Shown here piece after piece: positions 32,341-44,553 of a stretch of DNA of 64,000 nt; position 1 is the stretch's first letter; the number at the start of each line of letters is the position of its first letter. Source of the stretch: Lineus longissimus (taxonomy: Eukaryota; Nemertea; Pilidiophora; Heteronemertea; Lineidae); the NCBI RefSeq assembly GCF_910592395.1, contig NC_088313.1, positions 6,636,501-6,700,500 on the forward strand, in the 5' to 3' direction. The position numbers and the translations under genes are program-made. Below the pieces are notes generated by a model. It had not been told where the DNA came from. It saw nothing but the letters and a program-made list of their open reading frames with translations, and ran no database searches.

Positions 32341-33088
32341 TAGGGAAGCGTTTTTTTGGGGACTATTGGCAGAAGCTAGGGGTCAATTAGTGGTCATCAG
32401 TTGACTCATGTGCAAAGATCAAGGACTTGGTCCTGTTTGATTCAGTGATCAATGCATAGCTCGTCTTGCAAGCCACATAAATCTGAATGCACCATGAGAT
32501 GATTAGTGTTATAGTTGCGACTTATTGTTACTAATCTGATCTACCTCGCTCCTGTCTATAGTCTACCTTTAATAGCCATTAAGAACTGAAATACAAACCT
32601 GACGTTTTTTAAGGCCAGGTTAGAATATAGTATGTGGTTCTCTAACATCTCTGTCAAATGCTGAAATAAATATGTATACATGTACTGTCTTCTCCCACTT
32701 AACCGAGCGCGGCTGAATCGTAAAATGACTAAGTCCAAATGAATAGGCCGATTTTACTGGTGGCAGGCGAACATTAGAAAGAACAGCCACAGCTGATAAT
32801 TGACTCCCTTTTCGTGGGCAATGCCAATGCCTTCAACGTAAGTGGATAAAAGACATGAACATTGACATGGGGTAGTCCTGTACTGAATGAATGAATACAA
32901 TACAACTAGCGTCCTCATTTTATGCCTATAGTGTTCGCTGACCAGAAATTTCTAATCTGGGGTCTATAATAAATCCAGCTTCATGGGTCTGCAGAATGTC
33001 CCAATAAAGAAGTCTTGCTGTTAACGAATAAATTAAAGAAAAGATTTACTTATCAATTTACCAATCAATTTTATTATCCAAACGGGAT

Positions 33089-34525
33089 TTACACGTCATC
33101 ATCAAAAACATCATCATCCTCTTCTCCTTCCGAAAACTCAATCCCCTCAACAAACTGCTCAAGCTCATCATTTACCATCTCTACCTCCTCCCCGACTTCG
33201 TCATCGTCCTCAGGAACTAGGCCACTGGCTCTCCAACCGTTCATAATCGTCTGTTGTGTGACCCTTTCCCAGCCGAGGCTGATCATCCTGACCACATCCC
33301 GCCTGGTGATCCGCTCACTATGTCCTTGATCGTCAGTGTGGCCGATTTTCCACACTTTCCAAATGGTCCTCAGGTGACACTTGAAGCTCCTGTTTACGGT
33401 CAAGTCCAAGGGCTGCAGCAGCGAAGTACATCGTCCTGGAATGAAAGTGTCTGTCCCATTCTCTGCGGTGATTGCATCACGAAATTGCTGATTTCGATGC
33501 GCCGGATACCTGTCTAAAAGTAACAGGAACGTGGCCCCTGCTACAAATGGCACAACCAGGGCCTGCAACCACTCGATTAGCGATTGATGTCGGGCCCAAC
33601 CCTGTGGACTACCAGTTACCTGGAAAAATAAACAACAAGTATGAACATTTACATTACTTTTCTGAACAGTCAGACACGCACAATGTTTTGGTTGCATCCA
33701 TGACAAACCTACAACAATCTTAGTCAAAGAAGTTCTGATTTTCCTAAAAAATACTACCATTAACTAGAATAACCGTCAATGACAACACTGATGACGTCAG
33801 GTACATGTCCTGTACTACAAGCACGGACTAGTATTCTATGCCAATACTCACTCGCACATTGTCTGGAGCATTCGCCTGAAGCTGCCGAATGACGTCACCA
33901 TCTGGTGCCAAGCCTCTGAAGTTGACCTCGGCTCGTCCTTTTCGTCCGTCTGTCGTAACTACTAGAGTCACCGTGCATCCAAGTTTCGGGTTGCCTTGGG
34001 ATGATCTAATGTCAACATTCTGAGACCCAGTCGCTTCCATTGTTGATCTTGGCACCATATCTAACAACACGAACGTCTCATTCATGTTCATGATGACATC
34101 AAAATCAGCGTCTCTGATGAGGTCGGCAAAATCTCCCCGGTAGTCGGCAACCAAAGCCTGGGCGTTGTCAGGTAACCCCCTTGAATCTTTGGTCTTCCTT
34201 CGATAGATGATTTGTTTCCTTAAACGGAATTTGCATATTGTTAAAATTCACCGCATACAATCCATTAAGGCCGATCCATGCAACAGCGGAATGAAACTCA
34301 CCTTTCCATAAAGTTGCTAAGCCAATGTGCAGATGCATGGAAAAGGTATCGCAGGGGTCTCTGTTCTTGTCTTTCGGCCTTCGTTTCGTTCGGAAGCTCT
34401 GCGCACCATTGCCGAAATTCTCTTTCAGCTTGCCCTTTAATATCCTCACCGGAAACAGGGAAACCAAGTCTTCGGCGCTCAATGAACCAGGTGTTCAAAT
34501 TGTTTTCCATTTTGGGCCAGTATGC
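33089..34525 (-). pseudogene. Pogo-like transposase, first catalytic Asp replaced by Asn
   Basis: Exons 34525-34302, 34179-33852 and 33619-33089 join in frame at GTGAGT donors, giving about 360 aa; an upstream N-terminal exon is not resolved. The first exon is a CENP-B-type DNA-binding domain (NTWFIERRRLGFPVSGEDIK ... FHASAHWLSNFMER). The DDE region has NMNETFVLLDMVP where the family has NMDET, so the first catalytic Asp is Asn (AAT at about 34093-34095). The second motif is LLLLDRYPAHRN and the third CTSLLQPLDLTVNRSFK, both with Asp. The C-terminal tail is very acidic. The frame is otherwise open, so I call it a catalytically inactivated copy or a domesticated DNA-binding protein, the former being likelier. 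Confidence 0.75.
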
Positions 34526-34689
34526 TGAAATAAAAAAGCTAACACGTTTAACATCTTTGGAAATATTGATTGCCGATAACCACAGGTATGAACGAAATGT
34601 TAGTCATAGGAATAAAGGTCCCAGGAACAATAATACTGATATTGTTAAAGGCAATGGTCAGGGTCAGTCGCTTTGATGTATAGTGCGAC

Positions 34690-35058
34690 TTATTCTTCCG
34701 TCCATGACACAGAAGCGGACTTAGTCCGGTCGGTATAGGCCAACAAGGAAGGAAATTCATTTAGCGAGGAATATAATGCTTGTAGAAACACTACCTTGTG
34801 CATCAGTGCCGTGTTGCCGTTGTCTCCTCCGTCTTCTATGGTCTTGAGTTGATCTATTTCGGAGGGCAAACAAGTCATCCTGTGTGCTTAATCAACGTCT
34901 AAATGTCTGCGGTGCTATGCGGTGGTGTCTAGCAAAGGATGTCGCAGTTTCAGCATGACGTAATCATATAGCATGCTCCAATTGTTATGTCTCTCTGTTT
35001 CTGGTGCCTACATGCACCAGGTACAGCCTGGCTAGCATCATGTACATCATGTACATCA

Positions 35059-35105
<47 letters not shown>

Positions 35106-35222
35106 CTCAGTAGTGGTATCAGGGTCAGGGCTGTCAACATCATCTCCATGCTCCATTCCATACGTTAACATCATCAGGGTGCCTGCTAGGCCTCCCCACA
35201 AAATCCATCGCATTGCGTGCAT
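34690..35222 (-). other. Upstream part of the pogo-like element
   Basis: Two minus-strand frames lie between the CENP-B exon and the right terminus: 34690-34878, unrecognised, and 34950-35222, with a hydrophobic start (WILWGGLAGTLMMLTYG) and a run of about 17 Asp encoded by the GAC/GAT repeat. Either could hold a 5' exon of the transposase, but I cannot place splice sites with confidence. Confidence 0.3.
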
Positions 35223-35699
35223 CTTACCAGAAGAACGTGGTCAAAGCAAGATGGCAGACAACAATTATGACATTTGACACGAAAGTGCCCTTTATTGGAT
35301 TTCCCCCACAAGAAAACGATTCCATAATCGATTAGATAAAATAAATTCATTTGAAAGACTCTGGATTGGTCAACCATTTACATGAACTTACGTAACTTCA
35401 ATAATCATCACCCTGACTGCAGGGATTACTGGCTCTGACCGCGACCAGGCGTTATTGAATTGACAACATTTACAAGGTTGTCTTCCTATAACCATTGATC
35501 AATATAATTGGCTGTCATATTGAATGTTTGCAGCCCACGGGTAAAAACTACAGACTGCCATGTTTCTGGACTTAGTCATTTTCGAGCCATTTTCCTGGCG
35601 CTCGGTTAAGTGGGAGAACACAGTATATGAGTTGAAATCAAATTATCATGAATGGACTTTTTCTAAGTCTTTTTGGCGACCAAATCGTTCAATATTTTT

Positions 35700-36130
35700 C
35701 GGCCAGTTTAAAAAATTTAAGTGTAAACTCGTACAGACTTTGAAACTAGATATAGTTCAGAACTGTGCTGCTCGCAAGATTATTCGTACCCCGGACCAGT
35801 GCTTTGGAAATTGCATATTGGCTGTCAATCAATAGCCGGTTTCCGATCAGTTCAAGGTCAATTGCAATTGCTCCTGGTGGGATGTGCATGGCTAGGAAGG
35901 GAATGGCACCACACTATTTGGCGGAGCTTATTCAAAAGTACGAACCTCCAGCCTGGCGTTCGATCTGAAGTCTTTGGGCTGATTGTTGTCATACGTTATA
36001 GGCGGATAGCATTTTGGGTGGAACTCCTGCAGTCCAAGCTGACAGGGTGTGGAACTCGCTTGGCATCTCGATCAGTTAGTTAGTCTGTTGCTACTTTCAA
36101 GTCAGAGCTAAAGACCATGCTCTTTTAAAG
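35700..36130 (+). pseudogene. CR1-like LINE, C-terminal tail remnant
   Basis: In shifting frames reads LKLDIVQNCAARKIIRT, MCMARKGMAPHYLAELIQKY, EPPAWRS, YRRIAFWVELLQ, VWNSLGISIS and FQVRAKDHALL. This is the order of the conserved post-RT tail of CR1-like LINEs (VQNxAAR ... MAPxYLxELIxxY ... RVWNSLP ... FKxxLKTxLF). At least three frameshifts; no RT upstream. Old fragment next to the pogo element. Confidence 0.65.
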
Positions 36131-36199
36131 AGTACTTTTTGTAAGAGCGCCTCTTTTGACTTTTTAATGTTAGCCAATTTCACTGTTAGGAGGCTCTTT

Positions 36200-36395
36200 C
36201 CGACTTCTCAACGGTTTCTCTAACCTTTTCCTGATTTATCTGACAAAAGCCAGAATTTTCCCTGAAAGCTAGAAAACCTGTGAAAAATACTAGGGTATTA
36301 AAATAATAATAGGGCATTAAAGTTCAAAGGCTTATGTTGATTTAGATGTGAACAATCCTAAATGTGAATACTACTAATTAGCTCCTCTCAATATA
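36200..36395 (+). repeat. Left member of an inverted repeat pair flanking a LINE
   Basis: Shares CGGTTTCTCTAACCTTTTCC, GAAAATACTAGGGTATTAAA-like and TACTAATTAGCTCCTCTC with the reverse complement of 39897-40116. Moderate divergence. Identity of the repeat family unknown. Confidence 0.6.
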
Positions 36396-36467
36396 TATCT
36401 GTTTATTCCTCCTTATAGAAGATTCTAACGCTTTCACTGAAAGTCAAACAAAATACAGAGACATAAA

Positions 36468-39430
36468 AATAATAATAATAATAATAATATATAGATGCTA
36501 TGTACAAAAGTTCAAATGCATTTGAGCAATAACTATAAGGCAAGCTTATAGTAGTTTAACATGAGATCATTTACATTACGTTATACATGTACATTCCAGC
36601 ATCTGGCTGTGATCTTTAAGAGGGTCATGTTGACATCAAAGTCTGATGAGCTGTGTTGCTTACCCAGCAAAGTTTCTGTTAACTCTACATCATTCAATTT
36701 CCAAAGAAGGGCACTTATGTCAGCTGGGAGGTCATTTACAACTTGTTCCCAGAAATCTTCTTTATAGGCTGAATAGCCTGAACACCCACAGAAGAAGTGC
36801 ACCTGCGGATCGGTATAGCGTTGGTTACAACGGTTGCATTGAGTCTCCACAATTGTTTCTGACAGTATGTTTAATTTCGCAAGAAAGGCATAGTCCTGTT
36901 TGTGTTTCGATCTTGCTGAGAAGCGATCCATATCAGAGAGGGATAATCTAAAGATTTCTCAATGTTTGCTACTCTTAGGAGATTGTTTTTTACACACTCG
37001 GCGGAAAAACGTTTGTTTTCATAATCAAGAACTGACTTGTCAACCAAAGACTTCCAGATAATGTCTGATGGCGCGAGTTCACCGCTATCGGTGTACACGT
37101 TTAAGGCGTTCGACAGGTCGTATTTGTCCATGACTTTTACAAGGTTTTCAATGTATCCGAGACAGGTTTCGGATCTGTTTTTTCTATCTTTCATTGACTG
37201 AAATCTAAAGTCAAAGATTCGTCTGGGGTGGGATTGTTCATGCATCCTTGTCAGTTGTTCGAAGAAGAGAAGACACTGTTTATCAATATAAGCCTTTAGA
37301 CTTACACTGCCAATCATGGCTTGTGCAGTCACAGTTCTAGTTAACCTGCTAAAACCTTGCATCCTTTTGAGGCAGAACCGATGGGCTCGCTCGAGAATCA
37401 TCAAGTCCCTTTCTGACATACTAGACCAGAGTTCGCTGCCATACAATGCCTTTGGAAGACGTATCCTGCGGTTAAGTTTATGACTGGAATTGGGTTGAAT
37501 TTGTTCGGTTGTATTCCCGGCCCTAAGATGCACATAAGAGTTTTCTTTAGCTTTTGCGCGGCTGTGATAGCTATTGTTGTCGTGCGGCGATATTTGCCCT
37601 GTATTGTTCCGAGATGTGTTAGAGTGGTGGCTTCTTTCACTCGATTTTCGCCCAGCCACCAAGTTCGATCGCAGCTGATCGCTTGCCACTGATGTGGGGT
37701 CTCACCAAAAACAATACCTATGCATTAGTCCTAGTTATAGTCGTACCTCCACTTGACAGAATATTTAAAGCTACATGACATCATACAGTTTAAAACCATA
37801 TTTGGCTAACGCGACAAGGGTTAAATCGTCCGCATGGCAGGTTGAGCCACCTTCTATTTGTCCGAGTTTTACGCCAACACCGGTGTCCTCGAGAGAATAG
37901 AGGAGTTCATCCATATATAGCAAATAAAGCCAAGTGGAGAGTACTCCTCCTTGGCGAACGCCTTGGTTAACGCTGAACCAGGCGGAACGCATATCGTTTT
38001 CCGCGACACAGCTTTCTATGTCGTGATAGCAGTACTTAATAAGACGCCATAATCTTCCACGCACACCAAAGTAAAAAAAGTTTGTAGAACAAACCGTCTA
38101 GCCAGACAGTATCAAAGGCCTTAGCCACGTCGAGGAAACAGGTATAAACCTTCGAGTGCCTTTCTAATAAATGCGAAACGGTTTCTTTAAACACGAAGGA
38201 AGTTGAAACGCAACTCCGTTGTTTTTAATATGCGCTTTGTTGTGCATTTGGGAATACAATGTTTGCGTCGATATTGGTCCATTTCTTAATCCGTTCTAGA
38301 ATGAGACGTTCAAAAAGTTTGTACACTGTTGGCAATAAGGTTATCGGGCGATAACTGTTGGGTTCACATCTGTTCTTTCCCTTTAAACAGGGTATGGATG
38401 ACACCTTGTTTCGCGGCTTTTGGTATGTGCTCTGCTAACATGAATTGGTTGAACAGGTTGGCCAGTGCCTTCGCAAGTTCAGGACCCCCATACTTAAGCT
38501 GTTCATTTGAAACCCCGTCTAGATCTGCTGCTTTGCATTTGTGAGGAAAGTCTTGCATAACGAGATTTCTTCCTGAGTGAAAAGAGTGTCCAACACAGAA
38601 ATGTAGTTTTCCCACGACTCCGTTTCCATTTCGCGCACTTTCTTTTCGACTTCTTGTCTTAATGTTTCGTCGTATTTACCGCTACGATCCGGAGTGTACA
38701 GATTCGCAAAGTAGTCGGCCCATTTACAATCTCGTGTATCATAAACCACTTCACCGTCAAAACACATTGGCGGAGGTGGTCCTTTGGGATCGCGGTTCTT
38801 ACATTACAATTTCCAGAACTGAATTTGATCGACTTCTGCTGCCTCGTTTATTTCGTCATAAAATTGTTCTTCGAGGTTTTCATTCACACGCCTCATTTCA
38901 GCCCGAAATAGCCTTTTGCTGTCCTTATATTGCTTCCGTATCGTATTGACGGGTGCACTGGGTCTTTCTGCTAATACCCAGGCATGCCGTTTTTTGCGCA
39001 TTTTAATGTGTAAGTCTTTCAGACAATCGTTCCAATAAGGACGGAGTCTTTTGTTAAACCGGCTTTTAGGTATGCAAAGCTCCGCCGCGTTCACCATCGC
39101 ATTTATGATATCCTTGTAATACTTGTCTACCTCATCACTTGAACTTACGATATCGGGTTTAAACACTGGTAGTTTGGCTTTTAGAATTGTCCGATATTGT
39201 TCGATTTTACCGAAATCCGACCGGATACAACGTGCCCAATGGAGTTTTATGCGTTTCGAGCGTTTGGCATTAAAATGATTTGCAGTGGAGCCGGTACCAT
39301 CACTGTCTGCGCGTGTGTAGGGCTTCATTACCGAGAATACTGGTAGATGATCGGACGTGTTTAAAGCTTCGTCCACGATTACTTCATTGTCTTTTGAGCA
39401 TTCTAACATCAGGAAACGCATCGAGTTTTA
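36468..39430 (-). pseudogene. Decayed CR1/Jockey-like LINE, 5'-truncated
   Basis: Begins inside the endonuclease (NTSDHLPVFSVMKPY) and runs through the linker (RPYWNDCLKDLHIKMRKKRH) into the RT. Visible RT pieces are LDGVSNEQLKYGGPELAKAL, CFLDVAKAFDT (motif A, about 38110-38142), VNQGVRQGGVLSTWLY (motif B) and CHADDLTLVA, with HADD instead of YADD. The thumb region has LPKALYGSELWSSMSERDL. The C terminus is cysteine-rich (CNRCNQRY ... HFFCGCSGY). Several frameshifts and stops split it. The 3' end carries an AAT run at 36468-36490, i.e. (ATT)n on the coding strand, a typical LINE tail. A 5'-truncated dead copy. Confidence 0.75.
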
Positions 39431-39896
39431 TGTTAATAAAAACAATTGGTTATATCAAATCGTACTCAGGAATATTTATAAGTTATCAACACACACATGA
39501 TAATGCCTTAGCACCTTTTCGAAAAGTTCAGCATTATTGTGATGATGTTGGCACTTTGGAAAAAAATTATCATATAACTTGAACAGTGATTTGTTTAACA
39601 GCAAATTTACTTTTGAAATTTTTCTAGAATCGAATGCATCATCAAATACGAACTTTAAAAAGAATGCATTAAAGCATAGCCATTACATTTTGGCTACAAA
39701 CGCAATATTCAGTCTTACGCCAAGTGAAAATGAGAAAATGAGCAAAGTTTAGCATTCAATATTTCTTGAGTTCATATTAGGGTTTGTTCCGTATGCTTAA
39801 TCAAGTTAAACCTATTTTGTAAATGTCTCACCCGCTCGAACATGGAGTGAACCAACCCCATATGCACTCAAGTGCGCCATGCAATGGGTCTTTGAA
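39431..39896. other. Intergenic, nothing recognised
   Basis: AT-rich sequence between the LINE truncation point and the right inverted-repeat member. Confidence 0.4.
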
Positions 39897-40116
39897 TCAT
39901 GAGAGGAGCTAATTAGTACATTTAGGGTCACTCTGAGTGTTTGTTTCAAACCTCATTAACCCCATTCCCACTATTAGGCCTTTTATCTTTAATACCCAAT
40001 TTTGGGATGCCTTAGTATTTTTCAAAAGTTTTCTAGAAATCTGATCTTTCGGGGAAAAGTTGGACAATGTCGGACTTTTGTCGGATAATTCAGGAAAAAG
40101 TTAGAGGAACCGTCGA
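39897..40116 (-). repeat. Right member of the inverted repeat pair
   Basis: Reverse complement reads TTTTTCCTGAATTATCCGAC, TAGAAAACTTTTGAAAAATA, GGGTATTAAAGATAAA and TACTAATTAGCTCCTCTC, in the same order as 36200-36395. It contains extra sequence relative to the left member. Confidence 0.6.
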
Positions 40117-41108
40117 AGTGTAGGAAAAAAGTATCTTACTAGCGTATGTGGTGTAAAGTGAAGGTCCATGATAATCAAGGGAATTACATTGCTTAATTGA
40201 TATTCATTTGTTGGCACACTGTCACAGTATGTATAGATTCTTTAATCCATACTTGGTAACAGGTACATTTCATTGTTTGTTTCATAAAATGCCGTTGGGT
40301 ATCAAGGGAGAGATATCGACGATTTTAGTGTCAAAGAATACCTCTAGAGTAGTGTTTTATGTTAATGAAATGCACGGGGCGAATTACCTACCAATATGGC
40401 TGCATTACTTAATGCATGAGTAGTACAATAAGAAGAGTATTCACAAAAGCATCAATATCTACAAACCTGATGGAATATTGATAAACATGTAGCCCACCTT
40501 TACCCGAACATTTTGCCCCGAATTCATCGATTTATTACATGATGCTGTCCTGACGCGACCTAGATCCTTGGCCAATCCTTAATCCCATCCAGTATCAAAT
40601 TCGAAATAGATACCTTTCTTGTACCACACTTAATACACACCCCTTGACAAATCTCATTCCAGCTTAATTTTTAAAATTATGCACCTGAGGTGAGATTTAT
40701 ATCGACAATAGCGAGGGTTCAGGAAGTCTAAAGAATGAGTCGTTAGCCTTTCAGGCATGATTTGTCCACAATCGTGGAATTGTATTTGTATTTCTTTAAA
40801 AATTTGGATAACATGATGCAATGCTCAATTTGGGAGGATGAATAATTGTGGTTGGACATTGTAACATTGGATAGGTATTGTAGCCATGGGAAATCGCCAT
40901 GTTAACCATTAGAGGAACAATTTACAGACAGCTCAAACTCAACAGTTTCACCAAATCAAGATTGGGAAGCTGGAGCTTCCGGGTCTTAAGAAAAAAAGAG
41001 CTTCTGGTGAAAGATAACCTCTCCGTTTTAACTTTGAAGAGTGAAGTTACTGGTATTTGAAATAACTCTCGCTCTACCTCACTAAAGCTGTTCTGCATAA
41101 TAAATTAA
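40117..41108. other. Intergenic, no gene recognised
   Basis: No recognisable coding sequence, RNA gene or repeat. Confidence 0.4.
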
Positions 41109-41271
41109 TGGCCGCTATACACGATAACTCTTTTCCTACGAAATATTTCGTACACTTTTTTCTCCAACTTTTTGTTGGATAGAAATATTTCCGTACCCGA
41201 CGTCGACGAGTACATTTATTTTGTAGGAAATTACGTACGGTTGAGAAAATGATCGTATCTAGCGGGGTCGC
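41109..41271. mobile_element. Imperfect MITE-like inverted repeat
   Basis: CGCTATACACGATAACTCTT and TTCCTACGAAATATTTCGTA on the left correspond to CGCTAGATACGATCATTTTC and TTTCCTAC from the reverse complement of the right. About 160 bp, non-coding, diverged. Confidence 0.5.
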
Positions 41272-42480
41272 AAGTGTTGGTAGGATTCACCACTAGATAC
41301 CCATCCCGACAATATCAGACCATTTCACTCAGTACATACTTACTCCCTCAATGTCCTGATGAACCCAGTCTAGTTTCATAATGTAGAGTGGCTGTTCCGT
41401 TATTCTTCCCCCGGATGTCCGTGTGATGTATGCATAGATTTGTTATAAACTGCGAAATAAATACTCGTACAAGATTCTGATATTATGCATTATAGATTTG
41501 TTATAAACCACGAATAAATGCTCATGAAGATTCTGACTTTCTTCAACTCATATGTGAAATTTGGAGTTTAATTGTGTCTTGTAGTAATTCAACTGTGAAT
41601 TCGTGTGTTGAAGGCTGGGGTGCAACCTAAATATAGCCTTTAATTTATTGGGGATTCCAAGAATTTCTATTTATACCGACCAAACTTTCTGCAAATTTTC
41701 ACTGTCCAAATTTTGTTTTTCTGGAATGTATACGCAACTATGCCGCTTTTGCGGCCTGGAGGTTTTGCTGAAGAATGGGAGGAAGATATTTCGTGAGGCT
41801 TGCAAACATCTTGTGCCCGCAATAACCCGTATTGAGACTGCAAATGCAGACTCGCATTTTCGAATCGAGCTTGATCCGCCATGGTGATTATTTTTGACTA
41901 CCTCAACCTCGGTTAGAGTAAAGAATGCGTACAAAGTTGTAGTGTATTAGATGTACGAAATCGGTCATTCCTGACCTGCCGCACAGGTTGGTTTTTAATA
42001 TCACAATGCGACGCTTCTATTGGGCGAAACGGGTTTTTTCGTGGCCACCTTTGGGAATGGCCGGGCGTGGAATTCAACTTGGTCAGAAACATGTGTAAGG
42101 AGAAGTTGTGTTGTAGGCCCTGTTACCAAGAGGATGGTAGATACCCGATTGGGTTAATATTGTTCAATAATATTTGGATTCAATACCCTAGGCCTACGTA
42201 ACATTTTGCATAGGTCATATCCTGCACTATAGACCAGTAGATCCTAATCACAATGTACACACGAGCATGCTATATTACCCGGAAGTAGAGTCCATTGGTC
42301 ACATTGTTTTGTTACGATAGGGTATTTCAATGCGAATCGCTTATTTTTTGATGGGCTATATCCCGTCGGAATTAGTATGTGCACTTGCCCACCATATACA
42401 ACAAAGAATTGGCCCATTGAAATGTACTTCCCGTGACTTCCTGTTAAAATAGTAAGCCCTGCTTATGTCGCATTTGAACA
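41272..42480. other. Intergenic with one candidate exon
   Basis: Plus-strand frame 41648-41887 includes QLCRFCGLEVLLKNGRKIFR and LVPAITRIETANADSHFRIE, reminiscent of the CxxC start of ZAD-type zinc-binding domains. Only one cysteine pair is visible and no partner exon is found, so a gene call is not justified. A near-duplicate phrase ATAGATTTGTTATAAAC(T/C)(G/A)CGAA occurs at about 41436 and 41490. Confidence 0.3.
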
Positions 42481-42502
42481 CAATGCCATATTCCATTCCA
42501 TT

Positions 42503-42865
42503 TTGAAAATGCCTCTGGTACTGTCCAAACTAAAAGTCGTCTCGGCAGCTTGTGCAGCCGTCTTGACCCTGGCGAGTGGAGCTTCGCGCTTCTCCCGTCG
42601 GAAACAGAGAAGAAAACGGCTGATAAGGGCCAAACAATGGATCCTAATACGACCATTAAAAGGCGCCTATAGGCCCTTAGTAGACCATAACTTACGAATT
42701 GCAACCCTGCGTTATACAAAAATTACCTTCGTATGGATGGAGAAACCAATCAGGCTTATAATGAGGTATTGCGGTTTGTTGCGACTCCCATGTCTCCAGT
42801 CAGTAATCGGTCAAACGTACATGAACACGCAACCCCGTCGTACACTGCCAAATCAAATTGTATAG
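42503..42865 (+). pseudogene. Possible PIF/Harbinger transposase N-terminal fragment
   Basis: A 120-codon frame with a basic block SRRKQRRKRLIRAKQWILIR followed by PLKGAYRPLVDHNLR, resembling the RRRRFWVRPWL...GAYxxLxxELR segment at the start of animal Harbinger transposases. No catalytic domain follows and similarity fades after about 80 residues. Could also be chance. Confidence 0.35.
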
Positions 42866-42959
42866 CATTTTATTGTACGAGAAAAATAGGGCAGAACCTA
42901 CACGTGTATTTTTGCCAATAGCATTAAAATTGGACGTCGTTTCCCGACAGACACGGTCA

Positions 42960-43060
42960 ATTTATTATATAGATTTTTATTGAAAAGTACCAATGTGGTC
43001 AATTACAAAAATAAAAACTCAGGGCTATTGCATACAAGCATTAGCAGCCCTGGACAAAAG
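42960..43060 (-). other. LINE-type 3' stem-loop (minus strand)
   Basis: CAGGGCT and AGCCCTG (43020-43026, 43046-43052) form a stem around a 19-nt loop, very like the AGGGCT...AGCCCT stem at the end of the CR1-like LINE near 19728. Probably the 3' end of a short minus-strand LINE copy; upstream coding sequence is not recognisable. Confidence 0.35.
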
Positions 43061-44553
43061 TATAAGGATAATTACAAATTTCCATTGGCTTAAAGGGAAA
43101 CATTAACAGGAATAAGTGCAGTGGAGCTCTGAGTGAGATCGACCACAAGTTACAGGAAAGCAGAAGAACGGAAAGGGCCAACCAACAAAGAAAAAAAAAG
43201 AAAAAGGAGGCTAATTTACATTCACAATAGTACAAATATTGTGGATAAACCTGCTGACCCTAACCATAGCCTGGATATTACTGACTTTTATGAAATTATT
43301 GAAACCATTGAGGGCTGCAAACTATCCTCAGTGTCGTTGAATTTATTTCCTTTAGAATTTTCCGTACTTTAAAATGGGACTGTGTATACCGGTGTGACAG
43401 CGGATATAGTCCCCCTGGAGTCATAGTCCGGTAGCATTGTATTTGACCAATTAAGTAGCATGATCTATTGTACCGCTAACCCTAACCAAAACATTTAGCA
43501 ATGCGGGCTATTGTTACACGGAATATCAGCCCTAGGACTACTATCCCTTGCACACCGGCCATTGGGGAATAGACACTTTTGATTAATTTTGAGGCCCTGC
43601 CGTGCTTGTTGCTTTTGTGTCCACATAAATATATCGATTTTTCGCGTCAGCCGTAGATACCATGCAACGCAATTAAATTTTCTTCTTCTGCACCTCATGG
43701 GCAATTAGACGATATCATTAGACTAATTTGTCTCGGAATTATTTTTAAAACGCTTTTAGAAAATCAAATCTTTAATCTACGTCGTTCGTTAAATGTTTGG
43801 AATTTGTAAATTGAATTTGTAGATTTCGTTCTTGATATAAATTTAAGCATTGCCGCTGTGCAGACAGATATACAAATGTTTCAGCATTTGTATGCTTAAA
43901 AACTGCACTACGCCATTGTGTATAACTACAGTTCTATTTCCTGAACAAACTATAATTACGAACGGTGTACGCTTTTAAAGGTTTACAGTTCTTATGGAAA
44001 TACAAGTAGTACGTACAGCAACGGTCTAACTTACAACATTTCTATTATTCGACATGTCAGACATTCCAGATACCACATCTAAAATATTCATAAGCTAACT
44101 AGCTTGTGTATTGTGATGTGAGTGAAGGCCAGATAATCAAATCTGGGTATATCAAACCCCGATGTCAGATGCCAGGGATGTATGCAACGACAACTTGCAA
44201 TAAAAGTGTGGTGAGAAACAACATGGCCCAATACCTGGAACCTCATGATCACCTGGAGAGAAATGAAAATGAGAAGAAGTAGTCAGTTTTGCCGTATAAT
44301 TGATAGACCATCGGATCCTTTCCAAGCAATTTTCGATTTGTTTCCAACCGACAGCATGTATATTGATCCAATCTGCTGTTGCCAAGATATAAATGGACCT
44401 TGGATCTGGGATTGGTTATAAATAGGTGTATACTAACCGGTCTGAACACGCAAGATAAGACGACCACACCGGTTATACCGCGGCACAACATATCCATGCA
44501 TGCCCATGTTTTCGGGCCGTTTCGAGCCAAGTAAAAGTTGGTAAAAGTCTTCG
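43061..44553. other. Intergenic, no gene recognised
   Basis: No recognisable genes. A short palindrome CAAATGTTTCAGCATTTG occurs near 43876. The last few hundred bases are the upstream region of the next gene. Confidence 0.4.

Larger units (their letters stand above)
32685..35623. mobile_element. Pogo-like (Tc1/mariner superfamily) transposon
   Basis: 2939-bp element flanked by TA on both sides. Inverted termini CTGTCTTCTCCCACTTAACC and CTGTGTTCTCCCACTTAACC continue with GAGCGC and, after a gap, AAAATGACTAAGTCCA. It encodes a minus-strand pogo-type transposase with introns. A GTC/GAC trinucleotide run at 35059-35104 encodes poly-Asp in a minus-strand frame upstream of the transposase. The insertion site is confirmed by the uninterrupted relative near 49690. 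Confidence 0.88.
32341..35680. repeat. Old interspersed repeat, copy 1, split by a pogo-like transposon
   Basis: 32341-32684 and 35626-35680 together match 46205-46334 plus 49497-49740. Shared words are AATTAGTGGTCATCAGTTGA, TCACATAAATCTGAATGCAC (here CCACATAAATC...), TTGTTACTAATCTGATC, CTCTGTCAAATG and GAGTTGAAATCAAATTATCA. In copy 1 the second half is displaced by the insertion at 32685-35623. No coding capacity seen in the repeat itself. Confidence 0.75.
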
